Shown: positions 35,511 through 47,646, counted from the first letter of the stretch. The stretch: 64,000 bases of DNA from Taudactylus pleione (GCA_031769625.1 JAUIMM010000584.1:1178001-1242000); one strand, 5' to 3'. Translations and numbers: made by a program. Notes: a model not told the origin generated them from the sequence alone.

Positions 35511-35625
35511 TAATGGCGCAGTTGTAGTCCCAGTGCGGAAGCAGGGAATCTACTGTACCTTTGGAAAAAACATCCATGAAGTCATGATAATGTTGAGGAA
35601 GAACTTTGGGTACTTGTTGAAGTAC

Positions 35626-36006
35626 TCAAACTGGCAAGAACAAACAAGTAGCAGCACAGCGTGTACCCCAGCAGGTGATTTCTCCTGACTCCCAGTCAAT
35701 AATGAGGTTGTGTTGAACAAGCCATGGATGACCTAAAAGAAGAGGAACTGTGAGGCAGTTGATCAAGAAGAAGGTTAAATCCTTTAAATTAAATGAGCTA
35801 ATGGACAGGTGGATAGGTGGTGTATGTTGTGTGATTTTAACACCAACTAAAGGATTACCATCCAGGCCACAGACTGTACTCACTGGACAAAACTTGAATG
35901 AGGGAATCTTCCCAGTTTTAGTTAAACCGATGTCCAGGAAATTACCAGCAGCATCACTATACAAAAACAGAGATGTTAGTAGTAAGAAGCACCTATGTCT
36001 GCTCAA
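35626..36006 (-). pseudogene. Gypsy retropepsin-like protease region
   Basis: YSDAAGNFLDIGL aligns with the DSGAAGNF active site of gypsy proteases, but the catalytic Asp is Tyr and the Gly is Asp. CGLDGNPL, HTPPIHLSI and LLLGHPWLVQHN followed by IIDW match the rest of the domain and the start of the RT linker. The frame is open over 126 codons, but the missing catalytic residue marks a dead copy. Confidence 0.8.
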
Positions 36007-36799
36007 ATACAGTGTCTATTGAAATTTAGGAATGCTATGAATTAATATTCTTTTGATATTTATGTTTGTGACATTCATCTTTTTCACAACTGGTTTTATA
36101 TTATTGAGAGGAGTTTCTTGTGTAAGAGTTCTTTTCAGACTAACATTTCCTCTGTGGAACAGTGATATTCTGTACCTCTAAGTATATTAGCCGTGCTGAG
36201 GAGCATTGCCTTAGATTGGATACCGATTATATTGATTCATATACTTGCTGCCATGCTATACATTGAATCTTAGTATTCCCTCTATATCTGTAATTTATTA
36301 AGGGATTTCTAAACTGTATTAATCCAAATCTTGAAGGGATTCATCATCTTTAATATTCGCCTTCATCCAGATCGTACTTTTGGTTTTCCCTCTTTTTTTT
36401 GGGTAACCATCATTAATGTCTATGTTTATATGTTGTTTTCAATACCCCTTGTTTGTGTGAAAACTTATTTTACTCTACTACTATTATAAGTTACATTTTA
36501 AATACTTTAATATACAAACATTGAGTGCCCCCAAAAAGAGTCCTCTTTTCTCCATACCTGTATACCTACTTTCTTCGACTCTGGGGTGCACCACCAACTC
36601 TTAGAAGTCACTCACTTTTCTTTTGTGGTATTAATGACAGTTAGTTGGTTTATTTTACTATCTCTTACCACACCATCTACATACCGATAAGTAATAATTG
36701 GGTGGTAACAAATCTTATATCAACCCCTGTCCTGATATGTCCAGTGCGAACTCCAACCAGCTTTACTTCTATTATCTGTATGCCTCAAGTTGCATATGC
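36007..36799. other. Foreign DNA between gypsy gag and protease
   Basis: Gypsy similarity stops on both sides. The segment is AT-rich, with a ttgagtgcccccaaaaagagtcc block near 36520-36545 that looks like the terminus of another element. No coding likeness or clear target duplication is seen. Confidence 0.4.
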
Positions 36800-37337
36800 T
36801 CAGGGCAATCTACCATAGTAGAAGAGGAAATAGCAGACGAGACAGACAACGGTAATTCCTTTTCTATCTTCCTTTCCTTTATTCATCTGTAAGTATTTTT
36901 TTGCCATTCTGTGGCCTTGTTTTTGAGAGCACAAATGAGATTCAGCAGAAGCTACCCAATCATAAAGTAAACCCAGGGCTTCAAAGAAAGAGTCTACCAA
37001 CCACAAAGCGGACTGGTCTGGGCTTAAGCCAAAGGCCCACGTTTGGTGGTCTCCTTGTAACAAGAAAATTATAATTCCCATTCTCTGTTGCTCAGAATCA
37101 GAAGAAAAGGTTCTAACTCTGAAATATAATTTGCAATTCTCCCTAAAATTTTCAGAAAAGCTTTTGGTTCCCAGTAAAGCAATCCAAGAGATGTACCTTT
37201 GGTTCAGTTTCAGAAGGTTGAATCCCAAAAGTCAGTCTAGAGGCGTCTTCCTGAAGTGACAGATCCTGTACCACTTGCAACAGGGTATGTATCTGGCTAG
37301 CCAGCACTTGAGCAAGATTGGACAGAGCAGGATCCAT
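36800..37337 (-). pseudogene. Gypsy gag
   Basis: Starts at MDPALSNLAQVLASQI and passes through EPKVHLLDCFTGNQK (the P.rFsGd motif). After a frame change near 37155 it continues NFRENCKLYFRVRTFSSDSE, GIIIFLLQGDHQTWAFGLSP and SFFEALGLLYD. This is the capsid region of vertebrate gypsy Gag. The nucleocapsid zinc knuckle is not visible, probably lost to the adjoining insertion. Confidence 0.8.
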
Positions 37338-37383
37338 GATATTCTGTATTCCAACTTCCAGCTAAAATTATGTCTGGTTATAA

Positions 37384-37897
37384 TGTTAGGGCATGCCTAG
37401 AAAAGGTGTAGTGAAGGAGTGCTAATTGCAGCAGTGAGAAATGCTGGAAGATACTTGAGTAGCTGAACACTGCTGACAGACCAACATAGGCTGGAATCCA
37501 GAGGAAAAGTGATGTACACAATATTGCTGGTAGATACAACAAAGGCTGGAACCAGGAGATAACAATGATCAGCAGGCAAAGGCAGGAGTAGGGTAGGTCA
37601 GCTTCAATGCAGGGCAAGGACGCTTTAATCCACAGTGGGGCTAAGTCCTCACTGTCTTTACCTAAGCAGGCACCCAATAAGCATTCCCGCTGAGACAATT
37701 CCCTTAATTAAAGTAACACGCTGCAGCTGCTGGGTTTTAAGAGCAGGGAGAAAGTGTCATGGCTAACAGGCAACAGCTGGAACCACAAGGCAGTGCAGCT
37801 GGCGTGATGATGTCAGGCAGAGTTCCAGTCACCTACCAATGGCCGGGATGAGACAAGGCTTTGTGAGCCTTTGCAGCCAGCATGGCAGCTCATAACA
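37384..37897 (-). mobile_element. Gypsy LTR (5' LTR of the element)
   Basis: In element orientation it begins TGTTATGAGCTGCCATGC and ends near CATGCCCTAACA, 514 bp. The gag start codon lies about 47 bp inside. A cttaaaaccc TATA-like box sits near 37735. Confidence 0.65.
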
Positions 37898-38404
37898 GTG
37901 GGTACATGTACTTGGTGTCCCCTCATGTTGTTGGGTAAAAGTTATCCAATACAGACATCATACCAGTGAATGCTGTTCCATAAAAACAGCATCAAAGTGA
38001 ACACTACACAGCATAGACAGGAACCCAGGTCCGCCAAGAGCCGCACGGGGCCCGGGTAAAAGGGGGCATGGCCTAATCACGGGGAGGCATGGTCACATCC
38101 CCATAGGTAAAAAAATTAAAAGTTTTGCAGCGCCACTCGAGCTGGCATAGGGGATGCAGTGAGCCCCCTCAGCCCGGCGTATAACCAGTGGGGTGCGTGA
38201 TCAATTTGATCGCTCCCCCCCACAGGCATAAGAGACTGCTGTGGCTGCTTCTTAGCAGCCGCGAGCAGTTTCCTAGTGTAGACCAGCACACAGCAGCTGG
38301 GCTGCTGTTATGTAAGAGGGGGGGACTGCTGCCGGACCCAGGCCCCTCCAGTAAGCCCAGGCCCGGGTAATTAGTAGCCACCCCCCCCTCTCAGCGCCCC
38401 TGCA
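37898..38404. mobile_element. hAT-like fragment, 38022-38398
   Basis: cccaggtccgccaagagccgcacggggcccggg at the left and cccgggtaattag..agcgcccctg at the right are loosely inverted CAGGGGCGC-type ends around a gatcaatttgatc core. No 8-bp duplication was confirmed. Confidence 0.4.
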
Positions 38405-38625
38405 GAAACCCACTGTCCTCCATATAGTACATACATCATCCCAGTGACCTCCATGCCACACAGACTGCTTCCTAGTATCTGCCATACAGAAAGACAGTAC
38501 TCCAGTGACCACCATTCCACACAGACAGCATCTCAGTGTCTGCTGTATCGCGCAGACTGCACACCAGTGACGGCAATACAGAAAACCATTGTCTGCCATA
38601 CGGCACAGACAGCATCTCAGTGTCG
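38405..38625. repeat. Degenerate tandem repeat
   Basis: Units of the type ccagtgacc.ccat.ccacacagac.gc.tc recur irregularly. The period is not constant. Confidence 0.4.
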
Positions 38626-38980
38626 TACAGAAAAAAGAATACAAGTTAGTGCCCCTTGCACCTCAAAGCTGTAAAGGAGGAACCCGAGGAAATGCAAAAC
38701 ATAAAAATACAACCTCACTTGCGTGTATGAGTTTTCAGTCCCGAAAGTTCATATAATGTTCAAGTTGCTCCAATGCGGATGATCCACAGTACATGGAAAA
38801 AACAATGAAAAAGAAGGGGGGGTACAATAGTGTAATACAGTCATTTCTAGAACGCTCACCACCGCAAAGATGTGTGTGATGATTAGAACAAGGTGAAAGG
38901 GGATTTTCTCCCAACATATAATTCTCCTCCCTTGAAGAAATATCACCCGAATGTGAAAGAAGAAAGTATACGGCTTCTCA

Positions 38981-39023
38981 CATGTATGCTTCTCACATGT
39001 ATGCTTCTCACATGTATGCTTAC
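38981..39023. repeat. 15-bp tandem, three copies
   Basis: cttctcacatgtatg is repeated about three times. Confidence 0.8.
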
Positions 39024-39358
39024 TTCTGGCAACGCAGTACTTGCATATAAAGGTATCTTTGGATTGTCACTGACGTGGAATCCTCACATCAGATAGGATC
39101 TCATCAACAGGTGTACATTAAAAAGATCAAAAAACAAAGCAGTCACCTGGTTTATCCAAAACTTAGATATGTTTATTAAAATGGACAATAAAATGGACAA
39201 TAAAACCCTACCATCAAAGATGGTCTAATGCTCATCTCTATATCCTCATCAAGATGGACCCGGGTATAGACAAAGGGTACAGAGATGGCATATATAGATG
39301 GTAGGGAAGCCACACAAATAAATGATGACAGGAAAAGACACTATTCGAATATGAGTGT

Positions 39359-39605
39359 GTGTTAGGGTTAGGCTGCGGGGAGGGTGGGTTAGGGTTAGGG
39401 TGTGGGGAGGGGGTTAGGTTTAGGCACCCCCGGGAGGACTTAGGGTTAGGCACCACCCTGGGAATTTTAGGGGTAGGCACCACCAAGGGAGGGTTAGGGG
39501 GGGGTGACAGGGGTAGGTTTAGCCTACTTGCCTTCTCCTGACGGGATCTCGGCTCATTGGGCTTCCGGCGTCGATATTTCACCCGACGGCTATTCAGCCG
39601 CCAGG
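39359..39605. repeat. Second TTAGGG-like G-rich tract
   Basis: gttagggttaggctgcgggg, gttaggtttaggcaccccc and similar units occupy 39362-39520. They are followed by cgggatctcggctcattgggcttccggcgtcg, which resembles the flank of the 6.7-kb tract, so both are copies of one dispersed element. Confidence 0.6.
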
Positions 39606-40459
39606 TTATCATACCAATTCCGCAACCAGGGTGCAGTCGGACCAAATTCATTAATAAAAATCAAACACTATATTGGTATACATTAAACATTTTTAATAAC
39701 AAATATTATTTTTAAAATGTGGTGAAGTATAAACGAAAGAATTGCGAAAGAGAATGAAAGCAAATGTAATAAAATTTGTTCTACAAACTATGGCCGTTGT
39801 GTTTTTGTCGTTCTTATAATTAATATGATTTCTAATGGCATAATAGCCTGATTCTAATGATGTACTTATTCACTGCCTTCAATTTACCAATTGTCAGTGT
39901 TACTTAACAGGTGATCTCCTCAGTTTATACACATAAAGTTTAATTTGCCCACCAGGACACTGTTACAGTGATGTGTCAGTTGTTAGACACTTTTGTAGCA
40001 GAATATTATATTGTAACAATTATCATAACACATTCTACTGGTCGAGGAGGGTGGAGTGGGATGTTGCCATAAAAGATTAATGTTTAGATTAAAAGTAAGA
40101 AAATGCTTAATGGTACTATAATCGAGTCTCTTGCATAGCCATTATATTCAAATATTTTATTTATAAAGCATCTTCTCCAACTTTATTTTCTTAAAGCAAC
40201 CAATATTACTGTATAAATGTTACATAAATCATTAGCCATATTCGCTATTGTGTGATAATACTGTCTCCTATTTTTGCTTAGTTTCCCCCTTTGTGTATAT
40301 ACTTCAGTTCCCGCTGTGATACAGCTGCATGTACAGACCTAACAGTGATTTTCCTCAGAAAGTAATACGGACTAATGACAGTCAGTTAGTTGGAATCAGT
40401 TAGATTGCCCAGACAGTACTGAATATTGCTCTATATTTTACGGAGGTAGCTCAACTATT
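39606..40459. other. Unassigned AT-rich stretch
   Basis: No supported feature. Confidence 0.4.
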
Positions 40460-41424
40460 CTCCAAAGGTAAGTATAGCGTCCATCCCGGTTGCTGTTTGG
40501 GAGCAACACTGTGACGTACTCATACTGCAGCACTAGTCCTCATAGATGCTCATGTAATACAATGACGTGTACTAGGGATTATCCTCAAAATATATTCATA
40601 TGGCACTTTGGGTAGTTTATGAGTAGCAATGCAGTAACAAGTCACATTATAATCTATACATTGAAACATAGACAGAGACCATTGGAGAACCCCAAAGGTA
40701 AGTATTGCATCTGTCCTGGCTGCTATCTGGGAGCCACACTGTGCTGTACTTTTTTAATGCTGCTGCACTAATCCTCGTAAATGCATATACTGTGCAATGC
40801 AATAACATGTATCAGTAATCTATTAATCCATAATCCATAATCTATTCATTAGAACGTGGACAACAGCCATTAAAGAGCCAACAGCTGTTTCACCAGAAGG
40901 CTTTGTCAAGGCATTAACCAGAAAAATTCCATTCAGGTGTATGGTATTGGTTTTTCTATGGACTGTGAAAAAAATTAAACCTTATAATATAATCTAAATC
41001 CATCCAGGTGTAATATCAATAGTATAGGGCAATATATATGAATAAGAAATGTCATAATTAAAATTATAATGTATAAATTGATATATGAGACAAAGTTTAC
41101 TATTTCTTACTCAATTGTGTGGTGTCCAATACATTGAAATTAGAAATATATTGAAACTTTAATTCTAAACCAGATCTATCCGTTGTAAATAAACTATATT
41201 AAGGGTAATTTATATGAATATAAAAAAATAAAAGGCCTTAATGTATCCAATTATATAGTTTTAACAATATATTAGAATAATGAATAAAAATGCGTTAACA
41301 ATTATATGTCAGATGTGAGTTAACAAGTGTGCGTCAGTGGCCAGAAAATTCCCATTCAGTTGTAATGGTGTTTGTTTTTCTATGGACTGCAAATAAAATA
41401 AAACCTTAAAATATAATACAAAAC
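40460..41424. repeat. Internally duplicated AT-rich region
   Basis: The ccaaaggtaagtat..ctgggagcaacactgtg block at about 40460-40570 recurs at about 40690-40815. The attccattcaggtgtatggt..tttttctatggactg block at 40926-41000 recurs at 41346-41424. The rest is AT-rich and non-coding. Confidence 0.55.
40867..40919 (-). ncRNA. Degenerate hammerhead-like remnant
   Basis: On the minus strand ttgacaa replaces CUGANGA. It is followed by a GCC-ttct-GGT stem II, an intact GAAA, the self-complementary ACAGCTGT as stem III, and a GCC/GGC plus TTAA/TTAA stem I. Core substitutions argue against activity. Confidence 0.25.
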
Positions 41425-41458
41425 AGGGTGTAATTATCAATAATATAGGGTTATATAT

Positions 41459-41466
41459 ATACTGTG

Positions 41467-41499
<33 letters not shown>

Positions 41500-41535
41500 T
41501 TGTATGTACTGTATGAATATATATATATATATATA
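41459..41535. repeat. TA-rich microsatellites
   Basis: Two TA tracts separated by a short tttgtatgtactgtatgaa spacer. Confidence 0.85.
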
Positions 41536-41549
41536 ATATAAGAATCCCC

Positions 41550-41765
41550 TTCCTCACACACTTTTGTCCTGAGGAAGGGGATTCATCCCCGAAAAGTTGA
41601 CTTGCTTGCACAATAAATTCCCCTGCTATGGGCATTGTCTTTCGATGATTCGAGTCTCCGAGTGCCGCCTGTTGCTGTATGCGATTACATTTTGGGAGCG
41701 CTGAGCCTCGAGGAGGGCACTGGAGCAAGTCTTTGTAGCATCAGCACTGGAGTGCTGGAGATTTC
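41550..41765 (+). mobile_element. PLE-terminus-like segment with hammerhead core
   Basis: 41567-41573 CTGAGGA, stem II GGGG (41575-41578) with CCCC (41585-41588), GAAA at 41589-41592 and an AAGT/ACTT stem III form a hammerhead-like core. Stem I is not convincing. The downstream segment to gcactggagtgctggagatttcc ends at a TA tract. No RT frame is attached. Confidence 0.35.
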
Positions 41766-41769
41766 CTTT

Positions 41770-41772
<3 letters not shown>

Positions 41773-41824
<52 letters not shown>
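41773..41824. repeat. (AT)n then T run
   Basis: About 18 AT units followed by about 16 T. Confidence 0.95.
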
Positions 41825-42194
41825 CTTAATGTATCCAATGATATAGGTTTAATAACAGAATAATGCAAAAGTTAAATTAATAATTATATGTCAGGTATAT
41901 CCTTAAGGTTGTCTGGTTGGTAAATATATGATATAGATCAGGATGGTACATTGATTCAAATTATATATTATATAAAACCAATCCTAACATGCATATTTAC
42001 ATAAAAGCTGATATATTGTACACATAGTAAATGTGATAATATTATATAGATAGACCAAAATAATGAATCTTCCCCTTTCAAATCAAATCTAAAAATATCC
42101 TAAATGGTACAACTAACAGTGCCGGATTTTAGAATAATTACATACCGTAATGAAATAACTTGGGAATGGTACCCAAATCTAAACACAGAATGCA

Positions 42195-42395
42195 TTTATG
42201 TTTTATATACACCTTATACACACAGCCTGCAGGTAATTTTATACAATATTTTTATAATTTTGTGACTCAAACAAAGTTTGTGTACATACATGAAATTCAT
42301 TTATGTTTCATATACACCTTATACACAAAGCCTGAAGGTAATTTTATACAATCTTTTTTTTAACATTTTGTGCCTTAAAAAAAGTTTGTGTCCAT
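42195..42395. repeat. ~110-bp tandem duplication
   Basis: atttatgttttatatacaccttatacacac..gcctgcaggtaattttatacaat..aaagtttgtgt is repeated once with minor change from about 42297. Confidence 0.75.
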
Positions 42396-42647
42396 TGAAC
42401 CATCAAAAAGCAAAGGTTTCACTATCTCAGCCATACTAAAAAAAAAATCCATATTTCGGAATATTTGGATTTGGAAGACTCAACCTGTACTAATATGTGT
42501 CCTATGTTTAAAAATTATAGTCAATTATAATGAATGTTGATAACGTGTTGTGCCAAACACTAAAGTGTCTATTCCAATATTGGCAAACAATCAATATACC
42601 CTATTCTATAATTATCTTTATAGTGATATACCCATAATAAAAATAAA

Positions 42648-43055
42648 CAGTGGCAGATTTTACCTAGGGCCTGCAGCCCCCCAGTAAAATCAGCCACCTC
42701 AATGTAGTCAGTGCAGTCCGTGACTGCACTGACTACACTGTGACTGGCAGTGGCTTCCTATTGGAAGCGCTATCTGCCAGTCAGATATACAACAGGCAGC
42801 CCCAGGGGGAGGAGACACCTCCCCCTGGGACTGCCAGTCCGTGCTGCTATTAGAGCCCTACTCTGTCTTTCAGCCAGCCCTACCCAACTCCTAGGGGCTG
42901 CAGATGATACAGCCCTTTGGAAACCGGTGAAAATGCGCAATGTCACATCGATTTTGCAGCCGGCCAGTAGTCACCGGCGGTGAGTTTTTCTTCAGTCTCT
43001 TCTTCTTCTCGGCAGTGGCAGCCCCCCTCCTCTAAGAGGGTAAGAGCCACTGCTG
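42648..43055. mobile_element. Non-autonomous hAT-type element, duplication AAAATAAA
   Basis: CAGTGGCAGATTTTACC and the complement of CAGCAGTGGCTCTTACC bound 408 bp, and AAAATAAA stands at 42640-42647 and 43056-43063. Inside, gtagtcagtgcagtc / gactgcactgactac is a strong hairpin near 42697-42740. Confidence 0.7.
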
Positions 43056-43654
43056 AAAATAAATAATAGTTATGGTCGTACAAATCTATATCAATTTTTT
43101 TTCCCAACTACATGTTCCTTATGCCCAATAAAACATCAATTGGGATCTGATTAATAGCTCCTATGGGATATATATACACATATAACTAAAATATAAATTA
43201 AAAAACATAAAACACATGTATAATATGCTCCAGAATGTGAATTATAAATATATATCCAACAACATGACTCTTTATTAAAATATAATTCTCATAGTCAAAT
43301 CAGTGTAGTCCAATATAACTTTAATGAAGATAAATATTTTATATGTGAATAAAGTTATAATATTATTTTTCAGATATGTGTAGAGTTTAGTTAAGATCAT
43401 TCCATATGCCACATACAGGTAAGTATTGTACTAATTTAACTTTGAATATATTGTAGGTATTACAAATATCTAATTAACTGATTAATTTGATAACTCAAGT
43501 CACTTGGTCCCTCTCCTTCTGGAAAGTGATGCAATAGAGTTTTCTTCTTTATTGCGGTGCAGTGCATGAAGCCATTACATCACACGACAGTGCTAACAGG
43601 AACCGTGGAATGAAGAAGAACAGTTGGAAGACATAATAAGGTATGTGAGTAACT
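43056..43654. other. Unassigned AT-rich stretch
   Basis: No supported feature. Confidence 0.4.
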
Positions 43655-44415
43655 GTGGCTTGGAGCCAGAGAGACAGAAAGAGTCTGGAAAGACATGTTA
43701 TGGATAGAGAGACTGAAGGGGGTCTAGGAGACATGCTTGGTCTATAGAGACAGAAGGGGCTTGAGTGACAAGCTGTGACTATAGAGACAGAAAGGGGCTG
43801 GAGAGACATTCTGGGGCTCTCAAAACATGCTGTCGCTGGGGCTATAAATACAGAAGGGGGCTGGAGAGGCATGCTGGGGCTATAGAGCCAGAAGGGGACC
43901 TGAGAGACACACTAGGGCTATAGAGACAGAAGGGGGTCTGAAGACATGCTGGGGCTTTAGAGACAGAAGGGGACTGGATAGACACATTGGGGCTATAGAG
44001 GGTCTGGAGAGACATGCTGGGGCTATAGAGACAGAAGGGGGCATGAAAGACATGCTGGGACTATAGAGACAGAAGGAGGCTGGAGAGACATGCTGGGGCT
44101 ATAGAGACATAAAGGGGCCTAAGAGACATGCTGGGGCTATAGAGACTGAAGGGGGCCTAATAGACATGCTGGGGCTATAGAGACAGAATGAGGCTGGAGA
44201 GATATGTTGGGGCTATAGAGACATAAGGAGGCTGGAGAGACAGCCTAGGGCTATAAAGCCAGAAGGGCGCTTGAGAGACACACTGGGGCTATTGAAACAG
44301 AAGGGGGCTGGAGAGATACTGGGGAGCTGCGTTGGAGACACGCTGGGGCTGGAGAGATGCTGGAGCTGTAGACAAAGAAGGGGGCTAGAGAGACATGCTG
44401 GGGCTGGAGAGCAGG
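43655..44415. repeat. 38-bp minisatellite, about 20 copies
   Basis: The unit is of the type ctggagagacatgctggggc then tatagagacagaaggggg. Copies differ by point changes and small deletions. Frames over it are not genes. Confidence 0.9.
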
Positions 44416-44520
44416 GGAGAACCTGCCGATTATGTCAGCCATCCATTTCTCATCCTAACCCTCTGTCCCATGTTCACTGTCTACCCCATCTGCCCCACCC
44501 CTATCTTGCTAACCCTCCCC

Positions 44521-44827
44521 TTTAGAATGTAAGTTCTCACGAGCAGGGGCCCTCTTCCCCATGTGCTTTTCCTTCCCTTATTTACACCATCTACTCCATA
44601 CCCCTTATAACAGCACCTAACCATTCACTTCTGCAACCATACTACTTATTTGAGTGTTATGACTGCTGTTGCAGCAATGTTTATATACCATGTACTTGCC
44701 CTGCATTGTCTTGTACTGTAAGTCACTGTTCTCTTGTTCTGCTCAACTGGTTATGTGCTTTGTTAGGCTCTGCTGAACCCTTGTGACATCATATAAATAA
44801 AGGTTATTATTAATAATAATAATAATT
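44521..44827 (+). mobile_element. L2/CR1-type LINE 3' tail
   Basis: agaatgtaagttctcacgagcaggggccctctt..ctgtaagtcac..atcatataaataaagg ends in a (TAA/ATT)n run, the known 3' end plan of vertebrate L2/CR1 LINEs and their SINEs. No RT frame is attached, as expected for a 5'-truncated copy. Confidence 0.65.
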
Positions 44828-44955
44828 ATCAGGGAACAAGAAGTAAATTAGTAAAACCTTTAACAAGCGAAGATTGCCTAAGTTTGAGCGAAGATAAGGG
44901 AACTGGTTTTTTGCTGATGGCTTTGATTGACAGGCTTGTTGGCTCAGGTGACTTA

Positions 44956-45505
44956 GGCCCTCATTCAGAGCCGTACGCTCTGAGCAGAGCGCACGCTCTG
45001 AATGAGGGCCGCCCTCCATAAAAATGGAGCGTCCTCCTGGACGCTCGTATAGCTGTGGGTCACCACCCACAGCCTATACGAGCGTGCAGTTTGATGGCCG
45101 CGATGGTCTTGACCATCGCGACCATCGAAACTGCGAGCCGGAGCCTGCGGTTGAGGTTTTCAACCGCAAGCTCCGGAGTGATTTTGGCTCTATCAGAGCC
45201 AAAATCACTCCCACTGACATCACTAGTGATGTCAGTGGGCCGGCTTCTGACGGGAGGCGTTCAATTAGGAACGCCCCCTGTCAGGGAGGCACGCCCCCGG
45301 CACGCCCACCAAAGGGGGCGTGCTGTCAATCAACATCGACAGCACGCCCCCTTTGATCAGACACAACGAGCGAAGGAAAGTCCTTCGCTCGTCGCGTCTG
45401 GCGCATGCGCACGACGGAGCTCCCGCCGTCGTGCGCATGCTCAGTGCAGAATATCGACCCACTTGCGAGCGGACAGCCGCTCGCGAGTGGGTCTGAATCA
45501 GGACC
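44956..45505 (+). mobile_element. Family P MITE, 3-bp duplication TTA
   Basis: GGCCCTCATTCAGAGCC and GTGGGTCTGAATCAGGACC bound 550 bp, with TTA at 44953-44955 and 45506-45508. Hairpins include gctgtgggtcaccacccacagc, gatggtcttgaccatc, the ccggagcctgcgg / ccgcaagctccgg pair, ttttggctctatcagagccaaaa, cactgacatcactagtgatgtcagtg, ggggcgtgctgtcaatcaac..cagcacgcccc, and an acgagcgaagga / tccttcgctcgt stem unlike the one in other copies. The 161-codon frame across it is incidental. Confidence 0.85.
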
Positions 45506-46135
45506 TTAGTATGTCAGTGTGTCAGGAGGTTAGTCTTTAGCCTATTAGGGGTTTTTGTAGGAGTGGTTAGCTTAGGCTATATAGGTCAGGGCTCTGCCTG
45601 GGTCAGCCTCTTGCTGTGATCTTTTCAGGAAACCCACCATCCCACCCTCATATGTTTGTTGTTATGTTCTTGATTTAATTTTAGTATAAGAATGTTTTCT
45701 TCCCTCATCAGGGCAGGCACAGCAGGTGGGAGTTCGCTGCAGCTCAGTGGCTTCATGTGGCGCAATAGAACGTTGTGGGTGCGCTTGACCTCAAGGTGCG
45801 TGGCGAATTTGTCCTTCTCTGTACAAGGGGACCCGAACGCTTTTGTACGGAGGCATTTGGATTGGCTCAGGAGGGAAGCGAGACCCCCACATCGTAAGTG
45901 CGTCTATAGGAGGGTCGTTTTAGTCATCCCTCGAGTCATTTGTATTTAAAAGCTAGAACTGATCTTGCAGCGTCTCTTGCCACCTAGGTTAGGTTAATTT
46001 AATTAATTAATTAATTAATTAATTATCAAATAAAAGCTGTGACCTTTTTTAGCCAAGCTGCTTTGTGTCCGTGTCGTTATTTATTATTAAGTTAAGTTTA
46101 GTTAAGAAGGTTGTATAAGGTTGGAAGCGATAAAC
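45506..46135 (+). mobile_element. LTR-like segment with TATA and poly(A) signals
   Basis: A tatttaaaag box near 45945 is followed about 85 bp later by aataaaagctgtgacc. The upstream part is CpG-rich with an 85-codon frame that I do not recognise. An (AATT)n microsatellite lies at 45995-46025. The signal order resembles a U3-R-U5 layout, but no boundaries or second copy are seen. Confidence 0.3.
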
Positions 46136-47646
46136 CAATGTATCTCTTAAATAAAAACTATAGGATCTGATCATTTTATATCAGGTTCCAGGCAAAGTGA
46201 GGCTAATAATTGGTAGCTACTGCCATGTTTGCAGTCCGATAGGAAAATGACAATAATTTTCTATATTCATTTTATTTTCAACCATCAACAAGCTGAGAAG
46301 TCTTGGTCATACAGAAACTTCTCCTACTCAATAATAATAATCAATGTAACTGTTTCTTCATCAAACAAGGTGATCTCCTAGAAGAGGTTTTCACCTCTCC
46401 TTTTGGTCCTTGAATTAATTTTCCCCTCACTTGCAGCACTCTGCTCACTGGATGCTCTGCAATATTTGATTGCAAAAGGAATGCACAGCAGCACGATTCT
46501 CCTGCACGCCATCCTGTAATTAATGTAGAGTATTAACTAGTAGGGTCAAGAGGGGAAGAGTATTCTCTGGTCCCTGCCTGAACTCCAATCAACAATGTGA
46601 TACACTGGAGTACTGGGGGCTTTTTACTACAAGTGCTTCTTAGCCTCTTAGGTCAGCAAGAAAGGGCAGAATGCCCAAGTCTGTAATCATTTTACTGTCA
46701 TTGAAAGTTAACTATTTAGTCTAACATTTTTATTTTTTGTACGCAGTGCTAAGTATATTGGGTAGTTATGGTGACACAAGCTTTTGTTTAAGGGTGCCAT
46801 TACTTTACTTTGACTAACATTTGTTTTTTATTAGCTCATCTGCATTTTTCGCAATAATAATTTGTAAGACAAGAGAAAAATAAGGATGTAATAAAGGTAT
46901 CATTATTCTGGACAATACCATTCACTAAACAAAATTAGTTTGTGTTATACTATCTGTCTTAGCTGTCAGGATTAGATTTGCAAAAACACATCATGTAAAA
47001 TAAATTATAGAGTAAAGGAAGGATCTTATCAGTTGGATTAAAGCTGCCTGTTTTATTCCCCAAACATGTGACAGATTGTAGCTGTAACAATTATTTTTAA
47101 AACATGATTAATACTGTGTATGGCTTATTTCTAGAAAGTCACTTACCATATATGCAACATACCATATATGCAGTGTAATACAAGGGTATACAGAAATACA
47201 ATGCATGTGGCAAGCATTGTTAGGACATTATGCCCCAGCAGAACTAATAATAAAGGTCAATTCCACTGTTAACAAACACTTTTAAAAACGTATACAGTGT
47301 ATACGTTGTGTTCCTCCATATCCGCAGCACCTACAGTATGGGAACCCTTGGTGTAATCAAGCCACCAGAAAGGCGGGCCTGTAAAGCAAAGCAGGACTTA
47401 CAGTGGCAGAGTATGATGCTGTATACACTTCATCATTTGGGTAATTTGCTGCATCAATGTAATCACATTTCAGAGCCAGAAGTTATTGTTCAGATACTTT
47501 GCTGGTTAATTGCTCCTACAGTCCAAAGTGGCATAAATTATTACATTAAAGGGGTGGACCCAAGAAGCTCTGCTGTATTCGGCTATAAAATCAGGTCTTC
47601 CTTTGTGGAGGCCTAAATTCATCAGTAATTCCAACAGCTGAAAGAA
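46136..47646. other. Unassigned AT-rich stretch
   Basis: A 102-codon frame at 47308-47616 has no family likeness, and nothing else is supported. Confidence 0.4.

Larger units (their letters stand above)
33813..37897 (-). mobile_element. Ty3/gypsy (chromovirus-type) element, internally deleted
   Basis: From right to left: one LTR (37384-37897), gag, a foreign insertion, protease, part of RT fused directly to late integrase, and the integrase tail. A scrap of the second LTR (gcagccagcatggtggctcataa at 33813-33836) matches the start of the first. The coding parts are broken by frameshifts, stops, a deletion and a family P insertion, so the copy is dead. Confidence 0.85.

Noticed and set aside
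38749..39096. Short cysteine/leucine-rich frames as small secreted proteins
   Set aside because: The apparent LLTCM repeats come from a 15-bp tandem repeat, and no signal peptide with a plausible mature part is present.
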